From contig NZ_CP095376.1 in the NCBI RefSeq assembly GCF_023008405.1, forward strand, positions 8,908,501 to 8,972,500: a DNA stretch of 64,000 nucleotides, written 5' to 3'. This DNA is from Amycolatopsis sp. FBCC-B4732. Lineage in GTDB: Bacteria > Actinomycetota > Actinomycetes > Mycobacteriales > Pseudonocardiaceae. The first letter of the stretch is position 1. Every line of letters begins with the position of its first letter. The notes under the pieces were generated by a model. The model was not told where the DNA came from and ran no database searches. It saw nothing but the letters and a program-made list of their open reading frames with translations. A program made the translations under genes and the position numbers. Of this stretch, positions 56,647 to 64,000 are shown piece after piece.

Positions 56647-57545
56647 CCGAACTGGTCGTGCGCCCGCTCGAAGCGGGCGAAGAAATGCTCTTCACCTCCC
56701 TGCCCGACCGCGGCCTCGTCGGCCGCACGCTGCTCGGCAACGACTTCGTCGAGATGGCGAAGCAGGGCGAATACCGGCCCGAGTGGACCTGGGTCGCGCT
56801 GCGCGACGACGTCGTCGTGGCGCGAGCCGCCTGGTGGGCCAAGCCCGGCGACGAGGAACCGATCGCGCTGGACTGGTTCGACTTCACCGACTTCGACGCG
56901 GGCGTCCACCTGCTCAAGACGGCGCCGCTGCGCGCGGAGTACGCGCTGACCACGCCGCCTTCGTGGCAGGACGACCCGGACGTCGCCCACGAGGTGACCG
57001 TGCGCGTCGAGGCGGCCGAACAGGCGGGCTACCGCAAGCTCGTCGAGCGCTACCGGTTCTGCTGGACGCCGGAAAACGGTCTCCCCGAAAAGACCGGCCG
57101 GCTCGAGTTCCGGCCCGAGCCGGACGACGACGTCATCCTCGAGGTCTTCAAGCGCGTGCACGTCGGCAGCCTCGACGCGCACGTCCGGAAGACGGTCGAG
57201 GAGCACGGGCTCGACGCCGCGGCCCAGGAAGATCTCGACATCATGAAGTGGATGCCGGCCCCGCGGGACTGGTGGCGGGTGGCGTACACGCCCGAAGGTG
57301 AGCTCGTCGGGCTCAGCCTGCCGACCCGCAACGTCTACGACCCGGTGATCGGCTACATCGCCGTCGTGCCCGAACACCGTGGAAACGGCTACGCGTACGA
57401 CCTGCTGGTCGAGGCCACGCACGAGCTCGTCGGGCACGGTGCCGACCGGATCGTCGCGGGCACCGACGTCGGCAACGTCCCGATGGCCAAGGCCTTCGCG
57501 AAGGCCGGCTACCCGGTGACGCAGCACCGCATCGACCTGGCCTGA
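56643..57545 (+). CDS. GNAT-family N-acetyltransferase
   Basis: 300 aa. The acetyl-CoA site is the C-terminal GYIAVVPEHRGNGYAYDLLVEATHEL, with DVGNVPMAKAFAKAGYPV after it. The N-terminal half (residues 1-190) is a second, degenerate GNAT-like region (WTWVALRDDVVVARAAWWAKPGDEEP). Substrate unknown. Its ATG is 4-bp overlapped by the leader reading frame. Confidence 0.85.
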   Translation: MTELVVRPLEAGEEMLFTSLPDRGLVGRTLLGNDFVEMAKQGEYRPEWTWVALRDDVVVARAAWWAKPGDEEPIALDWFDFTDFDAGVHLLKTAPLRAEYALTTPPSWQDDPDVAHEVTVRVEAAEQAGYRKLVERYRFCWTPENGLPEKTGRLEFRPEPDDDVILEVFKRVHVGSLDAHVRKTVEEHGLDAAAQEDLDIMKWMPAPRDWWRVAYTPEGELVGLSLPTRNVYDPVIGYIAVVPEHRGNGYAYDLLVEATHELVGHGADRIVAGTDVGNVPMAKAFAKAGYPVTQHRIDLA

Positions 57546-57552
57546 GACGGAG

Positions 57553-57595
57553 CTTTCATAGGGAAAGTGCCGTCTCGGCACTTTCCCTATGAAAG
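57553..57595. terminator. Perfect 19-bp hairpin after the GNAT gene
   Basis: CTTTCATAGGGAAAGTGCC (57553-57571), 5-nt loop, then the exact inverse (57577-57595). Terminator by position; the long AT-containing stem also looks like a dispersed intergenic repeat. Confidence 0.7.
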
Positions 57596-57649
57596 TGGCG
57601 GCGGTACGCTCGCTAGAGCGATCTATCAAATCGGCTACAGGGGGCCCGG

Positions 57650-58087
57650 ATGGACGTTCTGCGGGAGAAGGGGCTGACGCCGCTTCGCGTGATCCTCGGC
57701 TTTTCGCTGGTCAGCACGACAATCCACTACGCGCACAACGCCATCCGCGTCGCGGACTACCCGCAACTGCCGGGTGTTCCGGCGATGGTCGCGGGGATCG
57801 TCGTCGCCTTCGCTTGGGTGTTGTTCACGGTGTTCGGCTGGCTCGGCTACCGCGCGTACCGAGAGGGGCGGTACCCGCGGGCGCTGGCGTTCCTGCTGGT
57901 CTATTCGCTGGCCGGGATGATCACGCTGGGCCACTTCCTGACGGGCGTACCGCAGATCCCCGCGTTCTACTTCGCGACGATCTTCACGGATGCCGCAGCG
58001 GGGCTCGCGTTGTGGGTCTTCCTGACGTGGGCGTGGTCGGCGCTCAACCGGGTGACCTCGCGAGATCAAGTTTCTACACAATATTGA
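57650..58087 (+). CDS. Four-helix membrane protein of unknown function
   Basis: 145 aa. Four hydrophobic segments: LTPLRVILGFSLVSTTIHYA, VPAMVAGIVVAFAWVLFTVFGW, LAFLLVYSLAGMITLGHFL and FATIFTDAAAGLALWVFLTWAW, with His/Asn in the first. Codon use is native. ATG 57650 follows GGGGGCC. Its 3' end overlaps the candidate box operator, 32 bp before boxC. Confidence 0.75.
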   Translation: MDVLREKGLTPLRVILGFSLVSTTIHYAHNAIRVADYPQLPGVPAMVAGIVVAFAWVLFTVFGWLGYRAYREGRYPRALAFLLVYSLAGMITLGHFLTGVPQIPAFYFATIFTDAAAGLALWVFLTWAWSALNRVTSRDQVSTQY

Positions 58088-58108
58088 CGTTCGTCGTAAC
58101 TATGTAGA
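58073..58108. promoter_or_regulatory. Candidate operator/promoter of the box operon
   Basis: Imperfect inverted repeat: TCTACACAATATTG (58073-58086) against CGTAACTATGTAGA (58095-58108). A -35-like TTGACG (58084-58089) lies inside it. The region is notably AT-rich. No boxR-type regulator is in the window. Confidence 0.4.
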
Positions 58109-58119
58109 CACTCGGACGA

Positions 58120-59739
58120 GTGACCACCACCACACCGGTGACCTTCGACCGCCGTCCGGACGAGTACCGCCACTGGCGCCTCCGCCTCGACGGGGAGGTG
58201 GCCTGGCTGGAGCTGGACGTCGACGAACAGGGCGGGCTCGTCCCGGGGTACGAGCTCAAGCTCAACTCGTACGACCTCGGCGTGGACATCGAGCTGTACG
58301 ACGCCACCCAGCGGCTGCGGTTCGAGCACCCCGAGGTTCGCGTGGTGGTGGTGACGAGCGCGAAGGACAAGGTCTTCTGCGCCGGCGCGAACATCCGGAT
58401 GCTCGCCGCGTCCGAGCACCACTGGAAGGTGAACTTCTGCAAGTTCACCAACGAGACCCGCAACGGCATGGAGGACGCCACCGCGCACTCCGGCCAGACG
58501 TACGTGGCCGCGGTCAACGGCACCTGCGCCGGCGGTGGCTACGAAATCGCGCTGGCCTGCGAAAAGATCCTCCTGATCGACGACAACTCCTCGACCGTCG
58601 CGCTGCCGGAGGTGCCGCTGCTCGGCGTGCTGCCCGGCACCGGCGGGCTGACCCGCGTGGTCGACAAGCGACGGGTGCGCAAGGACCTCGCCGACGTCTT
58701 CGCCACGCGCCCGGACGGCGTCAAGGGCAAGACCGCGGTCGACTGGCGGCTGGTCGACGAACTCGTGCCGCGCCAAGGGTTCCGCGAAGCCGTGGAGCAG
58801 CGGGCCCGGGAAATCGCGCGCGAATCCGACCGGACCGGCGAAGGCGGCATCGAGCTGACCCCGCTGGAACATCGCTATGTCGACATAGAAGTGGCGAAGG
58901 ACCAGGTCACGATCACCGTCAAGGGCCCCGAAAACGACCCCGGTGACCTGCACGAAGAGGGCGCGAACGGCTGGTTCCTCGCCATGACCCGCGAGCTGGA
59001 CGACGCCATCCTGCGGCTGCGCACCAACGAGGTCGAAGCCGGTACGTGGATCCTCAAGACCGTCGGCGACCCGGAGAAGGTGCTCGCGCACGAACGGGCC
59101 GTCCTCGGCGCGAAGGACTGGCTGGGCAACGAGATCACGCACTACTTCAAGCGCACGCTCAAGCGCCTCGACGTCACCAGCCGCACGCTGATCGCGCTGA
59201 TCGAGCCCGGCAGCTGCTTCGCCGGCTCCCTGCTGGAACTCGCGCTCGCCGCCGACCGCCAGTACCTCCTCGACGGTCCGCCGATCGACGACGAAGACTC
59301 CGACGAACGCGCCACGATCAGGCTCAGCGAAGCCAACTTCGGCCCGTTCCCGATGGGCAACGGCCTGACCCGCCTGCAGACGCGCTTCTACGGCGACGAA
59401 GACCACCTCGCCTGGCTCGCGCGCGAGAGGGACCACGTGCTGAGCGCGGCCGAAGCCGTCGAGCTCGGCCTGGTCACCGACGCCCCGGACGACCTCGACT
59501 GGGAGGACGAGATCCGGATCGCGCTCGAAGGCCGGGCGTCGCTGTCCCCGGACGCCCTCACCGGGATGGAGGCCAACCACCGGTTCGTCGGTCCCGAGAC
59601 CATCGAGACCAAGATCTTCGGCCGGCTGGCGGCTTGGCAGAACTGGATTTTCACCCGGCCGAACGCATCCGGGCCCGAAGGCGCGCTGCGCCGATACGGT
59701 ACGGGGCAGAAGGCCGTCTTCGACAGGAAGCGGGTCTAG
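58120..59739 (+). CDS. boxC: Benzoyl-CoA-dihydrodiol (2,3-epoxybenzoyl-CoA) dihydrolase BoxC
   Basis: 539 aa, two crotonase-type modules in one chain. The first has VFCAGANIRMLAASEHHWKVNFCKFTNETRN and NGTCAGGGYEIALACEKILL. The second has IEPGSCFAGSLLELALAADRQY and LSEANFGPFPMGNGLTRLQTRFYG. The length (about 550) and these segments are those of BoxC, which opens the ring of 2,3-epoxybenzoyl-CoA to a dehydroadipyl-CoA semialdehyde plus formate. GTG start 58120, first gene of the operon; 5 bp to boxB. Confidence 0.93.
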   Translation: MTTTTPVTFDRRPDEYRHWRLRLDGEVAWLELDVDEQGGLVPGYELKLNSYDLGVDIELYDATQRLRFEHPEVRVVVVTSAKDKVFCAGANIRMLAASEHHWKVNFCKFTNETRNGMEDATAHSGQTYVAAVNGTCAGGGYEIALACEKILLIDDNSSTVALPEVPLLGVLPGTGGLTRVVDKRRVRKDLADVFATRPDGVKGKTAVDWRLVDELVPRQGFREAVEQRAREIARESDRTGEGGIELTPLEHRYVDIEVAKDQVTITVKGPENDPGDLHEEGANGWFLAMTRELDDAILRLRTNEVEAGTWILKTVGDPEKVLAHERAVLGAKDWLGNEITHYFKRTLKRLDVTSRTLIALIEPGSCFAGSLLELALAADRQYLLDGPPIDDEDSDERATIRLSEANFGPFPMGNGLTRLQTRFYGDEDHLAWLARERDHVLSAAEAVELGLVTDAPDDLDWEDEIRIALEGRASLSPDALTGMEANHRFVGPETIETKIFGRLAAWQNWIFTRPNASGPEGALRRYGTGQKAVFDRKRV

Positions 59740-59744
59740 CGCAG

Positions 59745-61166
59745 ATGCCCGAGAAGATCGACTACGACGCCAAGATCCCCAACAACGTCAACCTCTCCGA
59801 GGACCGGCGCCTGCAGCGCGCGCTGGAGGGCTGGCAGCCGAAGTTCATGCACTGGTGGGGCGAGATGGGCCCGACGCTGGAGACCCAGGGCGTCTACCTG
59901 CGCACCGCCGTCAGCGTCGGCCGCGAGGGCTGGGCGCACTTCGACCACGTCAACGTGCCCGACTACCGCTGGGGCATCTTCCTCGCCGAGCGCGACCCGG
60001 ACCGGCGGATCGCGTTCGGGGAGCACCAGGGCGAGCCGGTCTGGCAGCAGGTGCCCGGCGAGTACCGCGCCGACCTGCAGCGGCTGATCGTCATCCAGGG
60101 CGACACCGAACCGGCGTCGGTCGAGCAGCAGAAGCTCCTCGGGCTCACCGCGCCGAGCCTCTACGACCTGCGCAACCTCTTCCAGGTCAACGTCGAAGAG
60201 GGCAGGCACCTGTGGGCGATGGTCTACCTGCTGCACGCCTACTTCGGCCGCGAAGGCCGTGACGAGGCCGAAGGGCTGCTGCTGCGCAACTCCGGCAGCC
60301 CGGACGCGCCCCGCATCCTCGGCGCGTTCAACGAGGAAACCGCCGACTGGCTGGCGTTCTACATGTTCACCTACTTCACCGACCGCGACGGGAAGTACCA
60401 GCTCGGCACGCTCAAGGAGTCCTCCTTCGACCCGCTCTCGCGCACCTGCGAGTTCATGCTGAAGGAAGAGGCGCACCACATGATGGTCGGCACCACCGGC
60501 GTCGACCGCGTGGTGACCCGCAGCGCCGAGCTGATCCGCGAGCACGACACGCTCGACATCGGCCCGCACGGCGGCATCCCGCTGGACCTGATCCAGAAGT
60601 ACATCAACTTCCACTACACCGTTTCGCTCGACCTCTTCGGCAGCGAGACCTCGACGAACGCGGCGAACTACTACACCGCCGGGCTCAAGGGCCGCTGGCA
60701 GGAGACCCGCCGCAAGGACGACCACAAGCTCACCGACGACGCCCGCAGGCTGGAGAAACCCGCAGGCGACGGCACCTGGACGTCGGAGGAGCTGCAGGCG
60801 ATCCTGCTGCTCAACCTCGACCTGCGCAGCGAGTACGTCGCCGACTGCCAGACCGGCGTCAAGCGCTGGAACAAGATCCTCGCGGACGCCGGGATCGACT
60901 TCGCGTTCCGCCTGCCGCACCCTGGCTTCAACCGCGAAGTCGGCATAAACTCCGGCCACCACGTCACTCCCGGCGGCACCATCGTCGACGAGGCGACCTG
61001 GGAAGCCGGCAAACGGAAGTGGCTGCCCACCACCGAGGACCTGACGTTCGTCCGCTCGCTGATGCACCCGGTGTACGAGCGGGGGAAGATCGCGAGCTGG
61101 GTCGCGCCGCCGCGGCAGGGCATCAACGGGAAGCCCTTCGACTACGAATACGTCCACCTCACGTAG
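59745..61166 (+). CDS. boxB: Benzoyl-CoA 2,3-epoxidase BoxB
   Basis: 473 aa. Di-iron oxygenase: NVEEGRHLWAMVYLLH and MLKEEAHHMMVG provide Glu/His iron ligands. PNNVNLSEDRRLQRALEGWQPKF and TAVSVGREGWAHFDHV are typical of BoxB. It converts benzoyl-CoA to 2,3-epoxybenzoyl-CoA with O2 and electrons from the reductase BoxA. ATG 59745. No boxA gene lies in the operon or the window. Confidence 0.94.
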   Translation: MPEKIDYDAKIPNNVNLSEDRRLQRALEGWQPKFMHWWGEMGPTLETQGVYLRTAVSVGREGWAHFDHVNVPDYRWGIFLAERDPDRRIAFGEHQGEPVWQQVPGEYRADLQRLIVIQGDTEPASVEQQKLLGLTAPSLYDLRNLFQVNVEEGRHLWAMVYLLHAYFGREGRDEAEGLLLRNSGSPDAPRILGAFNEETADWLAFYMFTYFTDRDGKYQLGTLKESSFDPLSRTCEFMLKEEAHHMMVGTTGVDRVVTRSAELIREHDTLDIGPHGGIPLDLIQKYINFHYTVSLDLFGSETSTNAANYYTAGLKGRWQETRRKDDHKLTDDARRLEKPAGDGTWTSEELQAILLLNLDLRSEYVADCQTGVKRWNKILADAGIDFAFRLPHPGFNREVGINSGHHVTPGGTIVDEATWEAGKRKWLPTTEDLTFVRSLMHPVYERGKIASWVAPPRQGINGKPFDYEYVHLT

Positions 61167-61174
61167 GAGGCCTG

Positions 61175-62719
61175 GTGGCGACAGCGTTCAACGCCGCGGA
61201 GTACCTGCTCCACGCCGGGCACCCGGACGCGACCGCGGTGGTGTCACCCCGCCGTTCGCTGACCTACGCCGAGCTGGCGGCGGAGTCCCGCCGGGTCGCC
61301 GCCGGGCTCGTCGGGCTCGGCGTGCGGCCCGAAGAGCGGGTCATGTTCTGCATGGTCGACGACGTCGAGCTGCTGACCGGCATCCTCGGCGCGATGCTGG
61401 CCGGCGCGGTCGCCGTGCCGGTGTCGACGATGGTCACCGGGCTCGAGCTGGGCAAGGTGCTGGCCGACTCGCGGGCGCGCGTGCTGGGCGTGTCCGGCGA
61501 GTTCGCCGAGCAGGCCGCCACCGCGCTCGGCTTCGCCCCCGAGGTCACCGACGTGCTGCTCGACCGGTCCGACGCCGACGGGTTCGGCGTCCGGACGCAC
61601 GAGTGGTCGTCGCTGGGCGGGACGTTCCGAAGTGGACGGACGTGGGAAGACTCGCCCGCGTTGTGGCTGTACACGTCGGGGACGACGGGGCAGCCGAAGG
61701 GCGCGATGCACCGGCACGCGAGCATCCGCGCGGTCTGCGAGACCTACGCGCGTTCGGTGCTGGCGACCACGCCGGCGGACCGGTTCCTGTCCGTGCCGAA
61801 GCTCTTCTTCGCCTACGGGCTGGGGAATTCCTGCTTCTTCCCGCTCGGCGCGGGCGGCACGGTGTTGCTCGAGCCTTCCCGGCCGACGCCCGCGTTGTTC
61901 GCCCGGCGCGCTCGCGAGGAGCAGCCGTCGCTCTTCTTCGCCGTGCCGACGTTCTACGCGGCCCTGCTCGCCGGCGACGTCCCGGACGACTCGTTCGCTT
62001 CGGTGCGGCACGCGGTTTCGGCCGGGGAACCGCTGCCCGCGTCGCTGTTCGAACGCTTCCGCGCGCGCTTCGGGCTGGAGATCCTCGACGGCATCGGGTC
62101 GACCGAGGCTCTGCACATCTTCCTGTCGAACCGGCCTGGCTCGGTGCGGCCGGGCAGCACCGGCGTCGCCGTACCCGGGTACTCCGTGCAGATCCGCGAC
62201 GAAGCGGGCGCGGTGGTCGACGGGCACGGGCAGCCGGGCGAACTGTTCGTCGCCGGGCCGTCGACGGCGACCGGGTACTGGGCCCGCTACGACGCGACGA
62301 AGCTCGTCTTCCAGGGCGAATGGCTGCGGACCGGCGACAGCTACGTCCGCAACGAGGACGGCACGTACACCTGCCTCGGCCGGTTCGGGGACATGCTGAA
62401 GGCGGGCGGGATCTGGGTGTCACCGTCCGAAGTGGAGGAACGGCTGCGGCAGCACCCGGCGGTGGCGGAGGTCGCCGTCGTCGCCGCGCCGGACGCCGAC
62501 GGCCTCGACAAGCCGGTCGCGTGCGTGGTGGCCGCGCCCGGCTTCGCGGTGGACCAGGCGGAACTGATCGACTTCTGCCGCGAGGGGCTCGCGGCGTTCA
62601 AGCGGCCGCGCGGGGTGGTCGAGCTGGCCGAACTGCCGAAGACGGCGACCGGAAAGATCCGCCGCAACGTGATCCGCGAGCAGGTCCGCGACGTCCTGCG
62701 GGTGGTGCCCAGTCCGTGA
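61175..62719 (+). CDS. Benzoate-CoA ligase
   Basis: 514 aa. ANL-superfamily adenylate-forming enzyme: YTSGTTGQPKGAMHRH (P-loop-like A3), FFAVPTFYAALLA, DGIGSTEALHIFLSNRPG, WLRTGDSY and the C-terminal PKTATGKIRRNVIR with the catalytic Lys. Close in style to BclA-type benzoate-CoA ligases. GTG 61175 has GGAGG 4-5 nt upstream. Provides benzoyl-CoA for BoxB. Confidence 0.9.
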   Translation: MATAFNAAEYLLHAGHPDATAVVSPRRSLTYAELAAESRRVAAGLVGLGVRPEERVMFCMVDDVELLTGILGAMLAGAVAVPVSTMVTGLELGKVLADSRARVLGVSGEFAEQAATALGFAPEVTDVLLDRSDADGFGVRTHEWSSLGGTFRSGRTWEDSPALWLYTSGTTGQPKGAMHRHASIRAVCETYARSVLATTPADRFLSVPKLFFAYGLGNSCFFPLGAGGTVLLEPSRPTPALFARRAREEQPSLFFAVPTFYAALLAGDVPDDSFASVRHAVSAGEPLPASLFERFRARFGLEILDGIGSTEALHIFLSNRPGSVRPGSTGVAVPGYSVQIRDEAGAVVDGHGQPGELFVAGPSTATGYWARYDATKLVFQGEWLRTGDSYVRNEDGTYTCLGRFGDMLKAGGIWVSPSEVEERLRQHPAVAEVAVVAAPDADGLDKPVACVVAAPGFAVDQAELIDFCREGLAAFKRPRGVVELAELPKTATGKIRRNVIREQVRDVLRVVPSP

Positions 62720-63570
62720 TCGACGGGTACTTCGTGGTGGACGCGCACGTCCACACGCCGCGGCTGCCGACGCTGAAACCCGCCTGGCTGCAGTGGGCGC
62801 ACGACTTCGCGGGCTCGTACCCGTGGCGGTCGGTGTACGACGCCGAAGGGACGGTGATCCCGGCGGCGATGGACGAATTGATGGACTCCGAAGGCGTCGA
62901 CCGGGTGCTGCTGTTCTGCGAGTACAGCCCACGCGCGACCGGGATTCAGCCCATCGAGGACAACCTGCCGCTGGTCGAGCACAACCCGGCCCGGTTCCGG
63001 CTGGTGGCCAACGTCAACCCGTACCTGCACCACCCCGCGGTGGCCGAGGTCGAGCGGCAGCTGGACCTGGGCGCGGTGGCGCTGAAGATCCACCCGGTGC
63101 ACGGCGCGTTTTCGCCGGCGGATAAGGAGCTGTACCCGGTTTACCAGCGGTGCGCCGAGCGCGGGGTGCCGGTGATCTTCCACTCCGGGACGTCGAGCTT
63201 CCCGGGTTCCCGCGCCAGTTTCGGGAACCCGGAGCTGCTGTCCGATGTGGTCGAGGACTTCCCTTCGCTGCAGTTCGTCTTCGCCCACGGCGGCCGCGGG
63301 TGGTGGTACGACGTGGCCGCGTTCCTGGCGCTGGCCCGCGACAACGTCTGGCTCGACCTCGCCGGGCTACCGCCGAAGAAGCTGACGGAGTACTACCAGC
63401 GCTTCGACTTCACGCGGCTGGCCGGGAAGTTCGTCTTCGGGACGGACTGGCCCGGCGTGCCGTCGGTGGCGAAGAACGTGCGCACGCTGATCGGGCTCGG
63501 TCTTCCGGAGGACGTGCTGACCGGGGTCCTGTCGGGCAACGCGGTCAAGCTGATGCCGGGCCTAGCCTAG
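62716..63570 (+). CDS. Amidohydrolase-2 family protein
   Basis: 284 aa. Metal motif VVDAHVHTPRL, then LKIHPVHG, IFHSGTSSFPG, FVFAHGGRGWWYD and the Asp in FGTDWPG: a complete TIM-barrel amidohydrolase set of the ACMSD/4-oxalomesaconate-hydratase-like class. GTG 62716 overlaps the ligase stop by 4 bp, so it belongs to the box operon. Its place in benzoate catabolism is unknown; a decarboxylase or lactonase role is possible. Confidence 0.88.
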   Translation: MIDGYFVVDAHVHTPRLPTLKPAWLQWAHDFAGSYPWRSVYDAEGTVIPAAMDELMDSEGVDRVLLFCEYSPRATGIQPIEDNLPLVEHNPARFRLVANVNPYLHHPAVAEVERQLDLGAVALKIHPVHGAFSPADKELYPVYQRCAERGVPVIFHSGTSSFPGSRASFGNPELLSDVVEDFPSLQFVFAHGGRGWWYDVAAFLALARDNVWLDLAGLPPKKLTEYYQRFDFTRLAGKFVFGTDWPGVPSVAKNVRTLIGLGLPEDVLTGVLSGNAVKLMPGLA

Positions 63571-63942
63571 AACCTGGTGCAGGCACAGCACGTTGCCCTC
63601 GGAGTCGTTGAACCACGCGGCCCGCTCGGTGCCCAGCTCCGCGATGTGGGCCACGGTCTTCAGGCCCTCCAGCTCGAAGTCCTGGAAGCGCACGCCGCGG
63701 CTCTCCAGGGTCTCGATCTCGCCTTCGAGGTCGGCGACTTCGAAGCTCAGCGCCGTGTTCTCGCTCTGCGCACCCGCCGGCATGGCGCGGAGGCCGATCG
63801 AGCCCGCGCCCGCCTCGAAGTACAGCGTTCCGTCTTCGCCCTTCCCCAGCTGCTTCAAGCCCAGGGAGTCCGCGTAGAAGTGGCCGGCGCGTTCGCTGTC
63901 GGTCACCGGGAGCATCGTCGTGATCGTCGATTCGGTCAGCAT
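63562..63942 (-). CDS. VOC-family protein
   Basis: 126 aa. One glyoxalase-like module: TTMLPVTDSERAGHFYADSLGLKQLGKGEDGTLYFEAG, SFEVADLEGEIETLESRGVRF, and AAWFNDSEGNVLCLHQ. One expected N-terminal metal His is replaced, so it may be non-enzymatic. ATG 63942 chosen. Its end overlaps the convergent amidohydrolase gene by 9 bp. Confidence 0.85.
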   Translation of the reverse strand: MLTESTITTMLPVTDSERAGHFYADSLGLKQLGKGEDGTLYFEAGAGSIGLRAMPAGAQSENTALSFEVADLEGEIETLESRGVRFQDFELEGLKTVAHIAELGTERAAWFNDSEGNVLCLHQVLG

Positions 63943-64000
63943 CCGTCCATGGTGCGCCGTCGCGCGCACCGCCGTGACCTCGACTTTTTCAACGATCGGT

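Overview
This is high-GC actinobacterial DNA. GTG and TTG starts are frequent, 4-bp ATGA/GTGA overlaps are common, and the gene set (MurT/GatD, ECF41, ECF42/DGPF, double-domain MerR, DUF4232 lipoprotein, Rsm22-like methyltransferase, gas-vesicle genes) fits a Pseudonocardiaceae-type soil actinomycete, most likely Amycolatopsis or a close relative. That assignment is inferred from protein style and gene content only; there is no rRNA in the window.

Layout. 0.2-9 kb: a secreted RCC1-repeat protein and an alpha/beta hydrolase; a 942-bp IS5-type insertion sequence sitting exactly in the CTAG shared by two convergent stop codons; a TetR/MFS efflux pair with a readable promoter and operator; a protein with a voltage-sensor-like membrane domain; and a MerR regulator divergent from an erythromycin-esterase-like enzyme. 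9-13 kb: a secreted beta-helix carbohydrate-active protein and a secreted sedolisin, divergent across a region holding a DasR-like (dre) site. 14-16 kb: an ECF41 sigma factor behind a textbook ECF41 promoter. 16-25.5 kb is the most unusual part: a truncated SpvB/TcB-type toxin-scaffold protein ending at a G/C hexanucleotide array, divergent from a cytoplasmic subtilisin gene that is translationally coupled to a sigma factor and a small partner protein, then duplicated palindromic repeats, then a TPR-CHAT (caspase-like) protease gene. This looks like a two-protease conflict or cell-death type module.

25.5-36 kb: two DUF4232 secreted proteins, housekeeping enzymes, an ECF42 sigma factor with two DGPF proteins behind an ECF42-type promoter, an HD hydrolase, a lactate permease, a minisatellite and an IclR regulator. 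36-42 kb: a TetR/quinone-oxidoreductase pair with a long inverted repeat between them, MurT/GatD (peptidoglycan amidation) and a two-component system. 42-44.5 kb: a compact gas-vesicle cluster in which gvpO and gvpK each carry an apparent frameshift. 44.6-57.5 kb: an NHL protein, a CoA-binding protein, a VOC protein, two hydratase/decarboxylase paralogues of the meta-cleavage type, a lipoprotein, a hydrolase/ABC exporter pair, a DUF1579/MarR pair, TetR, a GH3 beta-glucosidase and a GNAT protein behind a leader with an unusually strong ribosome-binding site. 58-63.6 kb: an aerobic benzoyl-CoA (box) operon, boxC-boxB-benzoate-CoA ligase-amidohydrolase, without boxA in the window.

The window is rich in intergenic palindromes. 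Arms of the form TGAAYG...CRTTCA recur at 15.8, 22.6, 22.75 and 36.1 kb, three times as pairs exactly 30 bp apart. No tRNA, rRNA or CRISPR array was seen. Bases 1-243 hold no convincing gene and are probably the leader of the RCC1 gene.
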